Assembly: GCA_016935015.1 (NCBI GenBank)
Contig: JAFGRT010000158.1
Coordinates: 1-59,992 of the forward strand
Direction: 5' to 3'
Length of the DNA: 59,992 nucleotides
DNA from: Acidobacteriota bacterium
GTDB lineage: Bacteria; Acidobacteriota; JAAYUB01
How positions within the stretch are numbered: the first letter of the stretch is position 1; each line of letters opens with the position of its first letter. Made by a program: the position numbers and the translations under genes. Below the pieces are notes generated by a model. That model saw nothing but the letters and a program-made list of their open reading frames with translations, did not search any database and was not told where the DNA came from. Positions 17,515 to 26,473 of this stretch are shown piece after piece.

Positions 17515-18690
17515 ATGCGAACACTGCATATGCGCAAGAACTATCACGAACGCCTGTTGCGGGGACACCTGTGGGGCTGGCGCAACGACTTCCCGCCCGA
17601 CGAGCTCCGGGCCTGCACCCCCGGCGAAGCGGTGCGCGTGGAGAGCAGGGACGGGGAGTTCGTGGGGGTTGGATTCGCCAATCCGGCCTCGTTCATCGCC
17701 TTCCGCCTGTTTCACCGCCGGGATGAGGAACCGGGCGAGGATCACCTGCGCCGGCGCCTGGTGCAGGCCTTGGCCTGGCGCCGGCAAGTGCGCGCCGGCG
17801 ACGCCGTGTGCCGCCTGGTGTTCGGCGAATCCGACGGCCTGCCCGGCCTGGTGGTGGACCGCTACGGCCCGGTGCTGGTCATGTCCCAGAGTGTGCGCGG
17901 CCTGGAGCCGTGGACGGAATTCCTGGCCGATGAACTGGCTCAGGCGCTCGCCCCGGAGACCATCATTCTCAAAAACACCAACCTGTTGCGCCGGCTGGAA
18001 GGCCTGCCACTGGCCACCCGGGTTCTGCGCGGACGCTGGGACGGGCCCGTCACCGTGGATTACGACGGCGTGAGTGTGCCGGTGGACTGTCGCGACGGCC
18101 GCAAGACCGGCCTTTTTCTCGATCACCGGGAGAACCGCCGTCTGCTGGGGCGGATGCTTCGCGGCGGCGAGCGCGTGCTGGACCTGTTCAGCCACTGCGG
18201 CCTGTGGAGCCTGACCCTCCTGCGGGCCGGCGCCGCCGGCGCTGTGGCTGTGGACAACGATCCGGCGGCCGTGGCGGCAGGGGAGACTGCCGCCGCGGTC
18301 AACGGCTGGACCGACCGGCTCACTTTCGTCACCGCCGATGTCCGCGACTTCCTGACCACCGGCACCCTGGCGGACAACGACGTGGTGGTGCTGGATCCAC
18401 CGGCTTTCGCCAAAAAAAAGCGCTACCTCAAGAACGCCCTGGCGACCTATCGCGAATACAACACTCTGGCCCTGCGGCGGGTGCGGGCCGGCGGGCTGCT
18501 AGCCACATCATCGTGCTCCTCTTTCGTCCGGCCGGACATGCTGCAAAAGCTGGTCCAGGACGCCGCCCTCGACCTGGGGCGCACCCTCCAGTGGGTCGCC
18601 CAGGGCGCCCAGGCGCTGGATCATCCGGTGCTGCCGGCCATGCCGGAAACCCATTACCTCAAATGTATGGTCTATCGGGTGCTGGACTGA
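17515..18690 (+). CDS. rlmI: RlmI-like 23S rRNA (cytosine-5) methyltransferase
   Basis: The product is 391 residues from MRTLHMRKN. It has an N-terminal PUA domain (GHLWGWRNDF, GFANPASFIAFRLF), a central EEHEE-type region (RLVFGESDGLPGLVVDRYG) and a C-terminal Rossmann methyltransferase domain with VLDLFSHCGLWSL for SAM binding, VVLDPPAFAKKK and the SSCSSF cysteine. Enzymes of this layout methylate a cytosine in 23S rRNA (C1962 in E. coli). The ATG is preferred to an upstream start at 17401, whose extra 38 residues are low in quality and would include the promoter. Confidence 0.88.
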   Translation: MRTLHMRKNYHERLLRGHLWGWRNDFPPDELRACTPGEAVRVESRDGEFVGVGFANPASFIAFRLFHRRDEEPGEDHLRRRLVQALAWRRQVRAGDAVCRLVFGESDGLPGLVVDRYGPVLVMSQSVRGLEPWTEFLADELAQALAPETIILKNTNLLRRLEGLPLATRVLRGRWDGPVTVDYDGVSVPVDCRDGRKTGLFLDHRENRRLLGRMLRGGERVLDLFSHCGLWSLTLLRAGAAGAVAVDNDPAAVAAGETAAAVNGWTDRLTFVTADVRDFLTTGTLADNDVVVLDPPAFAKKKRYLKNALATYREYNTLALRRVRAGGLLATSSCSSFVRPDMLQKLVQDAALDLGRTLQWVAQGAQALDHPVLPAMPETHYLKCMVYRVLD

Positions 18691-18708
18691 TCGGTTCCCC
18701 GCCGTCGC

Positions 18709-19890
18709 TTATTCCGGGCGGGTGCGGGACTCTGGCAGCAGCAGGGCGAACGGCACCGACACCACCGAGGCGACGGCGAACCAGGTGAACGTGGTGGCCA
18801 TGCCCACCATGTCGGACAGCTTGCCGGCCAGGACCACGATGGTGGAGCTCATGAGAAAATTGAGGGTCATGTAGATGCCGTTGGCGATGACAGGATAGTC
18901 GAAGCCCCGCCGCTGGATGACCGCCAACAGCACCGGCACCGCTGAAAAGGCGAACAGCCCGAGCAGAATCAGGGAAACAATGAGCATGGACTCGCCCGAC
19001 AGCAAGAAAAAGACCATGGTCAGCGGGGCGGCGACAGACAGAACGACCAGCAGACGCCGGCAGCCGATCCGGTCGGAGAGGGTGCCGGTGATGAGCACGC
19101 CCACCATGGCCGCCGCCTGCACGATGGAAAGGGAGACACCGGCGAACCACAAGCTTTCGCCCTGCTCCGTCAGGAACGTGGGCAGAAACGCGGCCAGAGT
19201 GCCGGCGCTGAGGGCTCGGCCGAACATGATACCGGTCAGGGTGATGAACAGGCGGCGATCCTGACGCAAGGTGCTCAGGATGGCCCCGGCCACCCGGTGA
19301 GCGGCCCGGGGCGGGACCGGCGGGATATCCCGGAGCACCCAGTAGAAGCCGGCCGACATCACCAGGGCCAGCGGAATCAGGCGGTACAGACCCTCGAGGG
19401 TCCAGGCCGCCACCGCCGCCATGGCCACCAGGGGGCCGACGGTCCGGGCCGATTCACCGCCGATCTGGAAAAAACTCATGGCCAGGCCGATATGCCGGCC
19501 GGCCAGGCGGTTGAGCAGAACCGGCGTCGGCACATGGAAAAACGACGAACTGACCCCCGTCAGCAAAATCAGCACCACCACCAGGGCAAAATCGGGCACC
19601 ACGCCCAGCAGGCACATGCCCACGGCCGTCAGGGTGGGGCTGATGATCACCAGGATTTTCAGATTGACGCGTTCGGCCACCGAGCCGATGAGCGGATTGA
19701 ACAGGGCGGGCACCCGCAGCAGAAAGGAGAGAAAGCCGGCACTGGTGAAACTCAGCTGGAACCGCTCGATGAGCAGCGGCAGCAGGGGGGCGAGGAAACT
19801 GGTATACACATCGTGCACCAGATGGCCCAGGGAAACAATGAGAACCCTGAAAAAATCACGACTTCCCAACCAGCGGGTCATTGACGTCAT
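18709..19890 (-). CDS. MFS efflux transporter, Fsr-like
   Basis: The protein has 393 residues with 12 predicted membrane helices. The opening helix motif (LGHLVHDVYTSFLAPLLPLL) resembles the fosmidomycin-resistance (Fsr) branch of the major facilitator superfamily, which exports drugs or metabolites by proton antiport. A second basic inter-domain loop occurs near residue 200. The gene converges on rlmI with only 18 bases between the stop codons. ATG at 19890 or 19881 are both possible; GGAAGAG precedes the first. The substrate is unknown. Confidence 0.8.
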   Translation of the reverse strand: MTSMTRWLGSRDFFRVLIVSLGHLVHDVYTSFLAPLLPLLIERFQLSFTSAGFLSFLLRVPALFNPLIGSVAERVNLKILVIISPTLTAVGMCLLGVVPDFALVVVLILLTGVSSSFFHVPTPVLLNRLAGRHIGLAMSFFQIGGESARTVGPLVAMAAVAAWTLEGLYRLIPLALVMSAGFYWVLRDIPPVPPRAAHRVAGAILSTLRQDRRLFITLTGIMFGRALSAGTLAAFLPTFLTEQGESLWFAGVSLSIVQAAAMVGVLITGTLSDRIGCRRLLVVLSVAAPLTMVFFLLSGESMLIVSLILLGLFAFSAVPVLLAVIQRRGFDYPVIANGIYMTLNFLMSSTIVVLAGKLSDMVGMATTFTWFAVASVVSVPFALLLPESRTRPE

Positions 19891-20080
19891 ACGCTCTTCC
19901 CGGCCGCAGGATGGCGGAATACCGTACCGTGTGCGGCCGTATTCACCGACCGTAAACAGAACCTTCCACTATACCCCGCCGCCGGCGCTGGCACAAGTCC
20001 CGGGTGCCCCGGAATCGGCCGCCGAAGCGATCCCGGTGACGGAAGTCCTGCACAATGCTCTTTATGAGACGGTTCGGACG

Positions 20081-20089
20081 TGATATGAT
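20081..20089 (+). promoter_or_regulatory. Extended -10 promoter element for the zinc-protein pair
   Basis: TGATATGAT is an extended -10 motif about 25 bases before the ATG at 20114. No strong -35 is visible, which is usual for extended -10 promoters. Confidence 0.35.
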
Positions 20090-20113
20090 GCACAGGATTC
20101 CTGGAGAACACCG

Positions 20114-20506
20114 ATGAGCACCTTGCTTCTGCGAACCGTCTGTCCGCATTGTAACAAGGATCTTACCAAGGACGAATGGGTCACCCTCAATTTTCGCCTG
20201 CCCGACGGCCGCCGGGGCAGGATCGCCCTGAGCGCCTATTTCTGCACCTATGCCATCAAGGTGCCGTTCTCCATTCCCAATGGGATGGTGACCACCCTCT
20301 CCTGTCCCCATTGCCGGGTGGATCTGACCAGCGACAAGAGCTGCAGTCTCTGTTCCGCCCCGTTGTTCACCATTGGCCTCAAAACCGGCGGCATCATCGA
20401 CGTATGCTCCCGCAAGGGGTGCCGCGGGCATGCCCTGGGCGGTTTCGCCAGACCGGAGGAACTCATCATCCTGATCAACAATCTGGTGGATCAGCCGTTT
20501 TTATAA
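20114..20506 (+). CDS. Small zinc-binding protein of unknown function, copy 1
   Basis: The protein has 130 residues. Four cysteine pairs are arranged as CPHC (residues 10-13), CPHC (about 68-71), CSLC and CSRKGC, consistent with two structural zinc sites. The C-terminus carries GHALGG. A very similar 130-residue gene follows 16 bases later, so this is a tandem duplication. I do not recognise the family. No membrane or signal segment is present. A TGGAG site precedes the ATG. Confidence 0.75.
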   Translation: MSTLLLRTVCPHCNKDLTKDEWVTLNFRLPDGRRGRIALSAYFCTYAIKVPFSIPNGMVTTLSCPHCRVDLTSDKSCSLCSAPLFTIGLKTGGIIDVCSRKGCRGHALGGFARPEELIILINNLVDQPFL

Positions 20507-20522
20507 GAAAGGGGATCCGCGA

Positions 20523-20915
20523 ATGCCGAGATTGCGGCTTGAAACCCGATGTCCCTATTGCAAGGCCACATTACGGCGTGGTGAATGGATCGAATTGGAC
20601 ATCCGCCTGGCCGGCGACGACCGTCGCGGCCGCCTCGGCCTGAGCCCCTATTTCGGTGACTACCGGATCCGGCCGCCCTTCGACATCCCCGAACAGAGTG
20701 TCGCCACGTTCTTCTGCCCGCACTGCGGGGCGGACCTGACCATCGACGGGGAATGCGCACTGTGCGCCGCCCCGCTGTTCCTTCTGGAACTGGAATCGGG
20801 CGGTGTCATCGACGTCTGCTGCCGGCGCGGGTGCCCGGGCCATGCCCTGGGCGGCATCCAGGATCCGGCGGAATTGCGTTTGCTGATGAAGTACATGCAG
20901 GAAGCGGACGAGTAG
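20523..20915 (+). CDS. Small zinc-binding protein of unknown function, copy 2
   Basis: This 130-residue paralogue keeps every cysteine of the first copy (CPYC, CPHC, CALC, CCRRGC) and the GHALGG motif, plus the central PF(S/D)IP segment. The copies have diverged widely elsewhere, so the duplication is not recent and both are probably functional. AAAGGGGAT lies upstream of the ATG. A role in redox sensing, metal handling or as a subunit adaptor cannot be told apart from sequence alone. Confidence 0.75.
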   Translation: MPRLRLETRCPYCKATLRRGEWIELDIRLAGDDRRGRLGLSPYFGDYRIRPPFDIPEQSVATFFCPHCGADLTIDGECALCAAPLFLLELESGGVIDVCCRRGCPGHALGGIQDPAELRLLMKYMQEADE

Positions 20916-20944
20916 CCCCCGCCCGCCCCGACAAGAGGTGCCGT

Positions 20945-22681
20945 ATGGCTCACCCCCCGACCGACGACCAGACCATGCCGGCAAACCAGCCGTCTTTCTG
21001 GCACCGGCATCTCTGGCCCTTGCTGTCCCTCGCGGCGCTGTTCATCGGGCTGGTCCTCCTGCACCTGATCTGGCTGGCCCTCAACGACCGGCCGCCCATG
21101 TGGGACAGCGCCCTGCATCTGGCCAATGCGCTGGAGTATTACCGTTACCTGCAGGGCGAGACCTTCTCCGTCTCGGAGTTCCTGTCCATTTCGTATTACT
21201 ACCCACCGCTGTTCTACCTCAGCCTGCTGCCGCTGTTCCTGGTCCGGATCGGTCCCGACAGCGCCACACTGCTGCATCTCCCCTTCCTGCTGGCCCTGAT
21301 GCTGTCCGTCTACTACCTGGGCATGACCTTCACCGGCCGGCGCACCGCCGGCGTGACCGCCGCCGCCTGGTGTGTCCTGTTCCCCCATGTGCTGTGGCTC
21401 AGTCGCGAGGTCATGATCGATCTGGAGACGGTGGCCTGGACGGCCGGCCTGGTGGCTCTGGCCGTCGCCTCCCAACGCTTCCGGCGACGGACCGTCACCC
21501 TGCTGTGGGGCTTGGCCGGTGGCCTGGCCGTGCTGTACAAATGGAGCATCGTCTTCTACGCCGGTCCGCCCCTGCTCTGGCTGCTGGCCGCCGCCTTCCG
21601 GGGTGAATCCGACCGAGATACCCGTCGGCCGGCGGCGCATAACATCCTCTCCGGCCTCCTCCTGGGCGCCGTGGTCGCCTGGCCCTGGTATCTGAAAAAT
21701 TTCCCGTTCCTGCTCAGTCATTTTCAGCCGTACACCCAGGGGTTGGGACCGGTGGAGGGCGACCCCGGCGTGTGGACCCTCGCCGGCTGGCTCTTCTACT
21801 TGCGGGCCCTGCTGGGCTGGCAGCTCTTTTTGCCGTTCTTTCTGCTGTTCGTTTTCGCCGTCGTCTGGGCCATCCGTCGCCGCCCCCCCCACCGCGGCCT
21901 GCTCTTCTGTTGGCTGGGCGGCACCTATCTGATCTTCTCCCTATTTGCCAACAAGGCGCCGCGGCACATCACCCCGGTTCTGCCGGCCGTAGCGGTGCTG
22001 CTGGTGATCGCCGTCTGGGGTGTCCGCTCGACAATCCTGCGACGCGGACTGATCACCGCCGGCTGTCTCGTCGCCGTCTTCCAGGCCTGGATGGTCAGCT
22101 TCGGCATCCCCTGGCTGCCCGTCTCCGTCACGGCCATCCCACTGCCCGCGCCCGCCTTCCAGGAGAGAATCATTGAATGCCAGGCCGGCGATCCCGTGGC
22201 GGAAACCATCCGCACCTGGCCGGACGGGTGGTTCCTCTACCATCAGGAAGCATTCGGTATCTTCGGGCCGCCGCGGGAGGAAAACTGGCGGATTCCCGAC
22301 ATCCTGGCCGGTTGTGCCACGGATGCGGCCGACACCGAGCAGGCGCCATCACTGGGTCTCGTCCCCGACTGCACCCGTTTCAATGTCTGGAGTTTCCGTA
22401 GTATCGTCCGGATCATGGATCTCGAGCTGCGGATCTGGCGTGTCGGGGAACCCGAAGAGAACGGTCGGAATTTCGATCCCTATCGCTACGTCCTGGTCAC
22501 GTGCGGACTGCAGGGCCCGGTCTGGGGAACGGAGCGCAACGCCCCCCTGATGCGGTACCTGCGGGATCACCCCGAACGGTTCGTGCCCCTCGCCGAATGG
22601 CCGCTGCCCGATGATTCCGTGGCCCTGCTCTACAAGAACCTGGTCGTTCGGGAAACGGGCGAGGATTTCCGGTTCCGCTAG
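20945..22681 (+). CDS. ArnT/PMT-type membrane glycosyltransferase (GT39-like)
   Basis: The product is 578 residues from MAHPPTD. About ten membrane helices follow, with the family's first extracellular loop motif (RPPMWDSALHLANALEYYRY, acidic residue conserved) and YYPPLFYLSLL. Such enzymes move a sugar from a polyprenyl phosphate to lipid A, protein or another acceptor on the outer face of the inner membrane. The C-terminal 180 residues are mostly soluble. AGAGGTG precedes the ATG, 29 bases after the second zinc gene, so the three genes may be one operon. Confidence 0.8.
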   Translation: MAHPPTDDQTMPANQPSFWHRHLWPLLSLAALFIGLVLLHLIWLALNDRPPMWDSALHLANALEYYRYLQGETFSVSEFLSISYYYPPLFYLSLLPLFLVRIGPDSATLLHLPFLLALMLSVYYLGMTFTGRRTAGVTAAAWCVLFPHVLWLSREVMIDLETVAWTAGLVALAVASQRFRRRTVTLLWGLAGGLAVLYKWSIVFYAGPPLLWLLAAAFRGESDRDTRRPAAHNILSGLLLGAVVAWPWYLKNFPFLLSHFQPYTQGLGPVEGDPGVWTLAGWLFYLRALLGWQLFLPFFLLFVFAVVWAIRRRPPHRGLLFCWLGGTYLIFSLFANKAPRHITPVLPAVAVLLVIAVWGVRSTILRRGLITAGCLVAVFQAWMVSFGIPWLPVSVTAIPLPAPAFQERIIECQAGDPVAETIRTWPDGWFLYHQEAFGIFGPPREENWRIPDILAGCATDAADTEQAPSLGLVPDCTRFNVWSFRSIVRIMDLELRIWRVGEPEENGRNFDPYRYVLVTCGLQGPVWGTERNAPLMRYLRDHPERFVPLAEWPLPDDSVALLYKNLVVRETGEDFRFR

Positions 22682-22741
22682 CCGGCGATTTCACCCGCCG
22701 GGATCCGCGGCCGGCATCCGCCGCCCGGCACCCATTCCTTC

Positions 22742-22790
22742 AAAAAAAACGGCCGCCGGCGCCGCAGCCTGGACTGCGGCCGGTGACCGG
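22742..22790 (-). terminator. Intrinsic terminator of the pyrB-argF operon
   Basis: Read on the minus strand, a CCGCAG/CTGCGG stem (22774-22779 with 22762-22767) within a longer GC-rich fold is followed by eight T's (A's at 22742-22749 on the plus strand), just past the argF stop. Confidence 0.7.
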
Positions 22791-22819
22791 ACAGCCATTC
22801 ATTTTTACACGCCGGCGGT

Positions 22820-23758
22820 TCAGATGGTGGCCAGCATGACCGCCTTGATGGTGTGCTTGCGGTTTTCCGCCTCGTCCCAGGCCCGGCTGCGCGGACCGTC
22901 GATGACGTCGGCCGTAACCTCCTGCCCCTTCACCGCCGGCAAGCAATGCAGGAAGACCGTCTCGGCCAGGCCAGTCTGTCCCATGAGGGTTTCGTTGACC
23001 TGGAACGGCGTCAGCAGCCGGATCCGCTCCTGCAGCTTGGCCTCTTCGCCCATGGAGGCCCACACGTCCGTGTAGATGACATGGGCGCCCTTCACCGCGG
23101 CGGCCGGATCAGCCGACACCTGGATCTCCGCGCCGCTCTGGACGCCGTATGTACGGCAACCGCGTACCAGCTCCTCATCGGGCCACAGTTCCCGCGGCGC
23201 GGCGATGGTGTAATGCACGCCCATCTTGGCACAGCCGATCATGAGGGAGTTGGCCATGTTGTTGCGGCCGTCGCCGGCGTAAACCATCTTGATCCCCTTC
23301 AGGTGACCGAACGCCTCCTCCACCGTCATCAGGTCGGCCAACACCTGGGTGGGATGATACAGATCCGTCAGGCCGTTATAGACCGGCACACCCGAATAGC
23401 GGGCCAGGATCTCCACCGTCTCCTGCTTGAAACCCCGGAACTGGATGGCGTCGAACATCCGCCCCAGCACGCGTGCCGTATCCTCGACGCTCTCCTTGGC
23501 ACCCAGCTGAATGTCGGCGGTGGACAGAAAAACGGGATGACCGCCCTCCTCGCCGAATGCTGTTTCAAACGCGCAGCGGGTCCGGGTGGACCGCTTCTCG
23601 AACAGCAGGGCCAGGGTCTTGCCGTGGAACCGTTGCTCCACCACACCGGCCCGCCGCTCCCGCTTCACTTCGTGGGAGATATCCAGCAGAAACCGGATCT
23701 CTTCCAGCGAGTAATCCTTCAGGGTCAGCAGGGATCGTCCTTTCAGATTGAATGCCAT
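22820..23758 (-). CDS. argF: Ornithine carbamoyltransferase
   Basis: The protein has 312 residues. It transfers the carbamoyl group to ornithine to make citrulline (or the reverse in arginine breakdown). Carbamoyl-phosphate binding motif STRTR (57-61), HPTQ in the YHPTQVLADLM segment, and HCLP (271-274) are intact. AAGGAGG precedes the ATG. It is the last gene of pyrB-pyrI-arcC-argF; the 100-base gap to arcC is the longest in the cluster. Anabolic and catabolic forms cannot be distinguished from sequence, but the arcC neighbour makes the catabolic or bidirectional role plausible. Confidence 0.95.
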   Translation of the reverse strand: MAFNLKGRSLLTLKDYSLEEIRFLLDISHEVKRERRAGVVEQRFHGKTLALLFEKRSTRTRCAFETAFGEEGGHPVFLSTADIQLGAKESVEDTARVLGRMFDAIQFRGFKQETVEILARYSGVPVYNGLTDLYHPTQVLADLMTVEEAFGHLKGIKMVYAGDGRNNMANSLMIGCAKMGVHYTIAAPRELWPDEELVRGCRTYGVQSGAEIQVSADPAAAVKGAHVIYTDVWASMGEEAKLQERIRLLTPFQVNETLMGQTGLAETVFLHCLPAVKGQEVTADVIDGPRSRAWDEAENRKHTIKAVMLATI

Positions 23759-23831
23759 AATGCCTCCTTCGGTATCTCATCGGATGGATTTCATGAGTAA
23801 ACACCCGCCTGGGCCGGCCGTGCGAAAAGAA

Positions 23832-23854
23832 CATCCGCGGGGCAACACCGGATG
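23832..23854 (-). promoter_or_regulatory. Possible hairpin between arcC and argF
   Basis: A 6-bp inverted repeat (CATCCG, CGGATG) is followed on the minus strand by a T-rich TTCTTTT. It could lower transcription into argF or stabilise mRNA ends. Weak evidence. Confidence 0.25.
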
Positions 23855-23858
23855 CGGT

Positions 23859-24800
23859 CTATGTCAGGGTGACCAGGGTGCCCGATTTGCCGTGGAGCGC
23901 CTCATGGGCCTTGTCCAGCGAGGCGATGATGGCCCGCCGGCCGCCATTTTCCAGAAAGTCGATCACCGCCTCGATTTTGGGCAGCATGCTCCCGGCGGCG
24001 AAATGCCCCTCCGCCATGTACTTCTTGGCCTCAGCCACGGTCATGCGGTCGATGAAACGCTGGTCCGGTTGCTTGAAATGAATGGCCACCCGTTCGATCT
24101 GGGTCAGAATGATGAGCTCCTCGGCGCCGATCTCATTGGCCAGGACGGCCGATGCCCGGTCCTTGTCCACCACACCGTCGATCCCCTCATAGGTGCCGTC
24201 GTCCTCGATGTAGACCGGCATGCCGCCGCCGCCGCAGGCGATGACGATGCAGTCGTTCTCGATGAGACGACGGATGGTCGGGCTTTCCACCACCCGGCGC
24301 GGCACCGGTGAAGGCACCACCCGGCGCCAGCCGCGCCCGGCATCCTCCACCATGATCTTGCCCCGGGCCTGCATCTCCACGGCCTCGTCTTTCGAGAAGA
24401 AGCGGCCCACCGGCTTGGAGGGATTGAGGATGCTGGGATCGTCCCGATCGCACACCACCTGGGTGATGAGACATGTTACATCGCGCCGGATGTTATCCCG
24501 GATCAGGCGGTTCTGCAACGACTGGGCGATCATGTAGCCCATCTCGCCCTGGGTTTCGGCCACGCAGACGCCCAACGGCACGTCGTAGGCCAGACCCTTG
24601 GCCGCCTCCACCCGCACCAGGATATTGCCCACCTGCGGGCCGTTGCCGTGGGTAATGACCATTTCATGGCCTTCCCGGATCAACTCGACGATATTGCGGA
24701 TGGCGGCCCGCGTGTTGGCGAACTGCTCGTAGACGGTCCCCTCCTGCCCTTCCTGGATGATGGCATTGCCACCGAAAGCGACGACAATACGTTTCTTCAT
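23859..24800 (-). CDS. arcC: Carbamate kinase
   Basis: From MKKRIVVAFGGNA the product is 313 residues, the usual length. It interconverts carbamoyl phosphate plus ADP with carbamate plus ATP. Family motifs: GGNAI near the start, HGNGPQVG, CVAETQGEMGY, the IACGGGGMPV nucleotide segment and DKDRASAVLA. AAGGAGAAG precedes the ATG. It lies between pyrI and argF, so one transcript carries the ATP-linked carbamoyl-phosphate enzyme and both enzymes that use carbamoyl phosphate. Confidence 0.95.
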   Translation of the reverse strand: MKKRIVVAFGGNAIIQEGQEGTVYEQFANTRAAIRNIVELIREGHEMVITHGNGPQVGNILVRVEAAKGLAYDVPLGVCVAETQGEMGYMIAQSLQNRLIRDNIRRDVTCLITQVVCDRDDPSILNPSKPVGRFFSKDEAVEMQARGKIMVEDAGRGWRRVVPSPVPRRVVESPTIRRLIENDCIVIACGGGGMPVYIEDDGTYEGIDGVVDKDRASAVLANEIGAEELIILTQIERVAIHFKQPDQRFIDRMTVAEAKKYMAEGHFAAGSMLPKIEAVIDFLENGGRRAIIASLDKAHEALHGKSGTLVTLT

Positions 24801-24847
24801 GCGTACTTCTCCTTCACCGGTTTTACGGGGATGATGAACGGTCGGTC

Positions 24848-25300
24848 TCAGACGAACTCGATCTCGTTCCCGTGCATGGCCCGTTCGCAGTACTGACACC
24901 GCACGAGGAGCGGTTCCTTCTCCTGCACGACGAACCGGGTGGCGACCTTCTCGTTGTTGGTGATGCACTTGGGATTGCTGCAGCGGATGATGCCTTCGAT
25001 CTCGTGGGGCAGGCTGGCCTTGAACTTTTCCACCACATTGTAATCCTTGATGATACAAACGGTGGCCTCCGGCGACATCACGGCGATCTTGTTGATTTCC
25101 TCGCGGCTCAGCTGGCGGTTTTCGAACTTGAGGATATCCTTGCGCCCCATCTTCTTGCTTTCAAAAAACATGCCGATGGCCAGCGAATCATCGCCGCGCA
25201 CGCCCAGGAACTCGATGGCTTTCATGGCCATGCCCGGGGCCAGGTGATCGATCACCGCCCCGTTCCTGAGCTTGGAAACCTTCATCTCCTTGGAAATCAT
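24848..25300 (-). CDS. pyrI: Aspartate carbamoyltransferase regulatory chain
   Basis: From MISKEMKV the product is 150 residues, with the N-terminal allosteric domain (nucleotide binding) and the C-terminal zinc domain (CSNPKC ... CQYC, four cysteines). It tunes the catalytic chain by binding nucleotides. AAGGAG at good spacing decides this start; another ATG at 25324 overlaps the pyrB stop as ATGA. It follows pyrB directly. Confidence 0.92.
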   Translation of the reverse strand: MISKEMKVSKLRNGAVIDHLAPGMAMKAIEFLGVRGDDSLAIGMFFESKKMGRKDILKFENRQLSREEINKIAVMSPEATVCIIKDYNVVEKFKASLPHEIEGIIRCSNPKCITNNEKVATRFVVQEKEPLLVRCQYCERAMHGNEIEFV

Positions 25301-25320
25301 GTTCTGCTCCTTGTGATCCG

Positions 25321-26250
25321 TCATTGCCGCACCCCCAGCACCAGGGACAGCAGCGCCTTGCGGACCGTCACCCCGTTCTTGGACTGCTGGAAGTATTCGG
25401 CCTGGGGATATTTGTCCAGGGAGGTGTCGATTTCATTGACCCGGGGCAGCGGGTGCAGCACCTTGAGGTCCGTTTTGACGTGCTCCAGCAGCTTTTCGTT
25501 GAGGATATAAACGTTCTTGACCTTTTCGTAATCGAGAGGATCGGGGAAACGTTCCCGCTGGATACGGGTCACGTACAGAATGTCCAGTTCGGCCGACACA
25601 TCGTACAGGCGCTCCGTTTCCATGAAGGGGATGTTTTTTTCCCTCAGCTCCGCCAGGATGTGATCGGGCATGCGCAGCATCTCCGGCGCTACGAAGTACA
25701 TGTGGCTGCGGAAGTGACTCATGGCTTCGGCCAGGGAGTGCACCGTCCGCCCGTATTTCAGGTCGCCCAGGAAGCCCACGTGCAGGTCCTGCAACGTGCC
25801 CTTGGTCTTCAGCATGGTGAACAGGTCAAGAAAGGTCTGGGTGGGATGCTGGTTGGCGCCGTCACCGCCATTGATGACGGGGATGTCGGCCGCCTCGGCA
25901 GCGCGGCGGGCCGCGCCTTCCAGCGGGTGGCGGATCACAAGGACATCGGCATAGCCGTCCATCATCTTCGCCGTGTCATAAACCGTTTCCCCCTTGGCGG
26001 ATGAGCTGGCGCCTGCCTCGGAAAAGCCCAGCACCGATCCCCCCAGCGACATCATGGCACTCTCGAAACTCAGCTTGGTCCGGGTGCTGGGTTCATAGAA
26101 GAGGGTGGCCAGGATTCGTCCCTGCAAGATCGGTTGCTTGTAATTCTCGAATTTCCGGGCATACTCCAGAATGGCCAGAATGTCCTCCGCCGTAAAATCA
26201 CGGATTGATATGACATCCGTGCCCATAAATTTCGCCAGATCTTGTTTCAT
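25321..26250 (-). CDS. pyrB: Aspartate carbamoyltransferase catalytic chain
   Basis: The protein has 309 residues. It catalyses the committed step of pyrimidine synthesis. STRTK (55-59), the 80s loop (SSSAKGET), HPTQ and HPLPR motifs are intact. It leads the operon, with its own good promoter 45-75 bases upstream and a short untranslated leader. A separate pyrI means a PyrB-PyrI holoenzyme of the E. coli or archaeal kind, not the fused or DHOase-bound forms. Confidence 0.96.
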   Translation of the reverse strand: MKQDLAKFMGTDVISIRDFTAEDILAILEYARKFENYKQPILQGRILATLFYEPSTRTKLSFESAMMSLGGSVLGFSEAGASSSAKGETVYDTAKMMDGYADVLVIRHPLEGAARRAAEAADIPVINGGDGANQHPTQTFLDLFTMLKTKGTLQDLHVGFLGDLKYGRTVHSLAEAMSHFRSHMYFVAPEMLRMPDHILAELREKNIPFMETERLYDVSAELDILYVTRIQRERFPDPLDYEKVKNVYILNEKLLEHVKTDLKVLHPLPRVNEIDTSLDKYPQAEYFQQSKNGVTVRKALLSLVLGVRQ

Positions 26251-26295
26251 GATCCTCTCGCTCCCTTGCTGTTTGATCTGCGCCTGACCTGCAAG

Positions 26296-26323
26296 AATAT
26301 AGCATAAATGGCCGTGAAGTCCA
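26296..26323 (-). promoter_or_regulatory. Promoter of the pyrB-pyrI-arcC-argF operon
   Basis: On the minus strand: TGGACT, 16-base spacer, TATATT preceded by TGC (extended -10). The leader would be about 38 bases, which leaves no room for a pyrR-type or PyrL-type attenuator. Confidence 0.6.
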
Positions 26324-26473
26324 CCCGGTTTTTATGACGGCATAACTTTCTCCGGATCGTCGCCGGGCCGGCCTTTCGCCCCGGGCCACCGCCGCTCGCC
26401 GGCCAGATTTATATTGATTTATCCGGAGTTTTTGGATAATAAGACCGTATCCCCCGTTGTCATCGAGGTGAGC

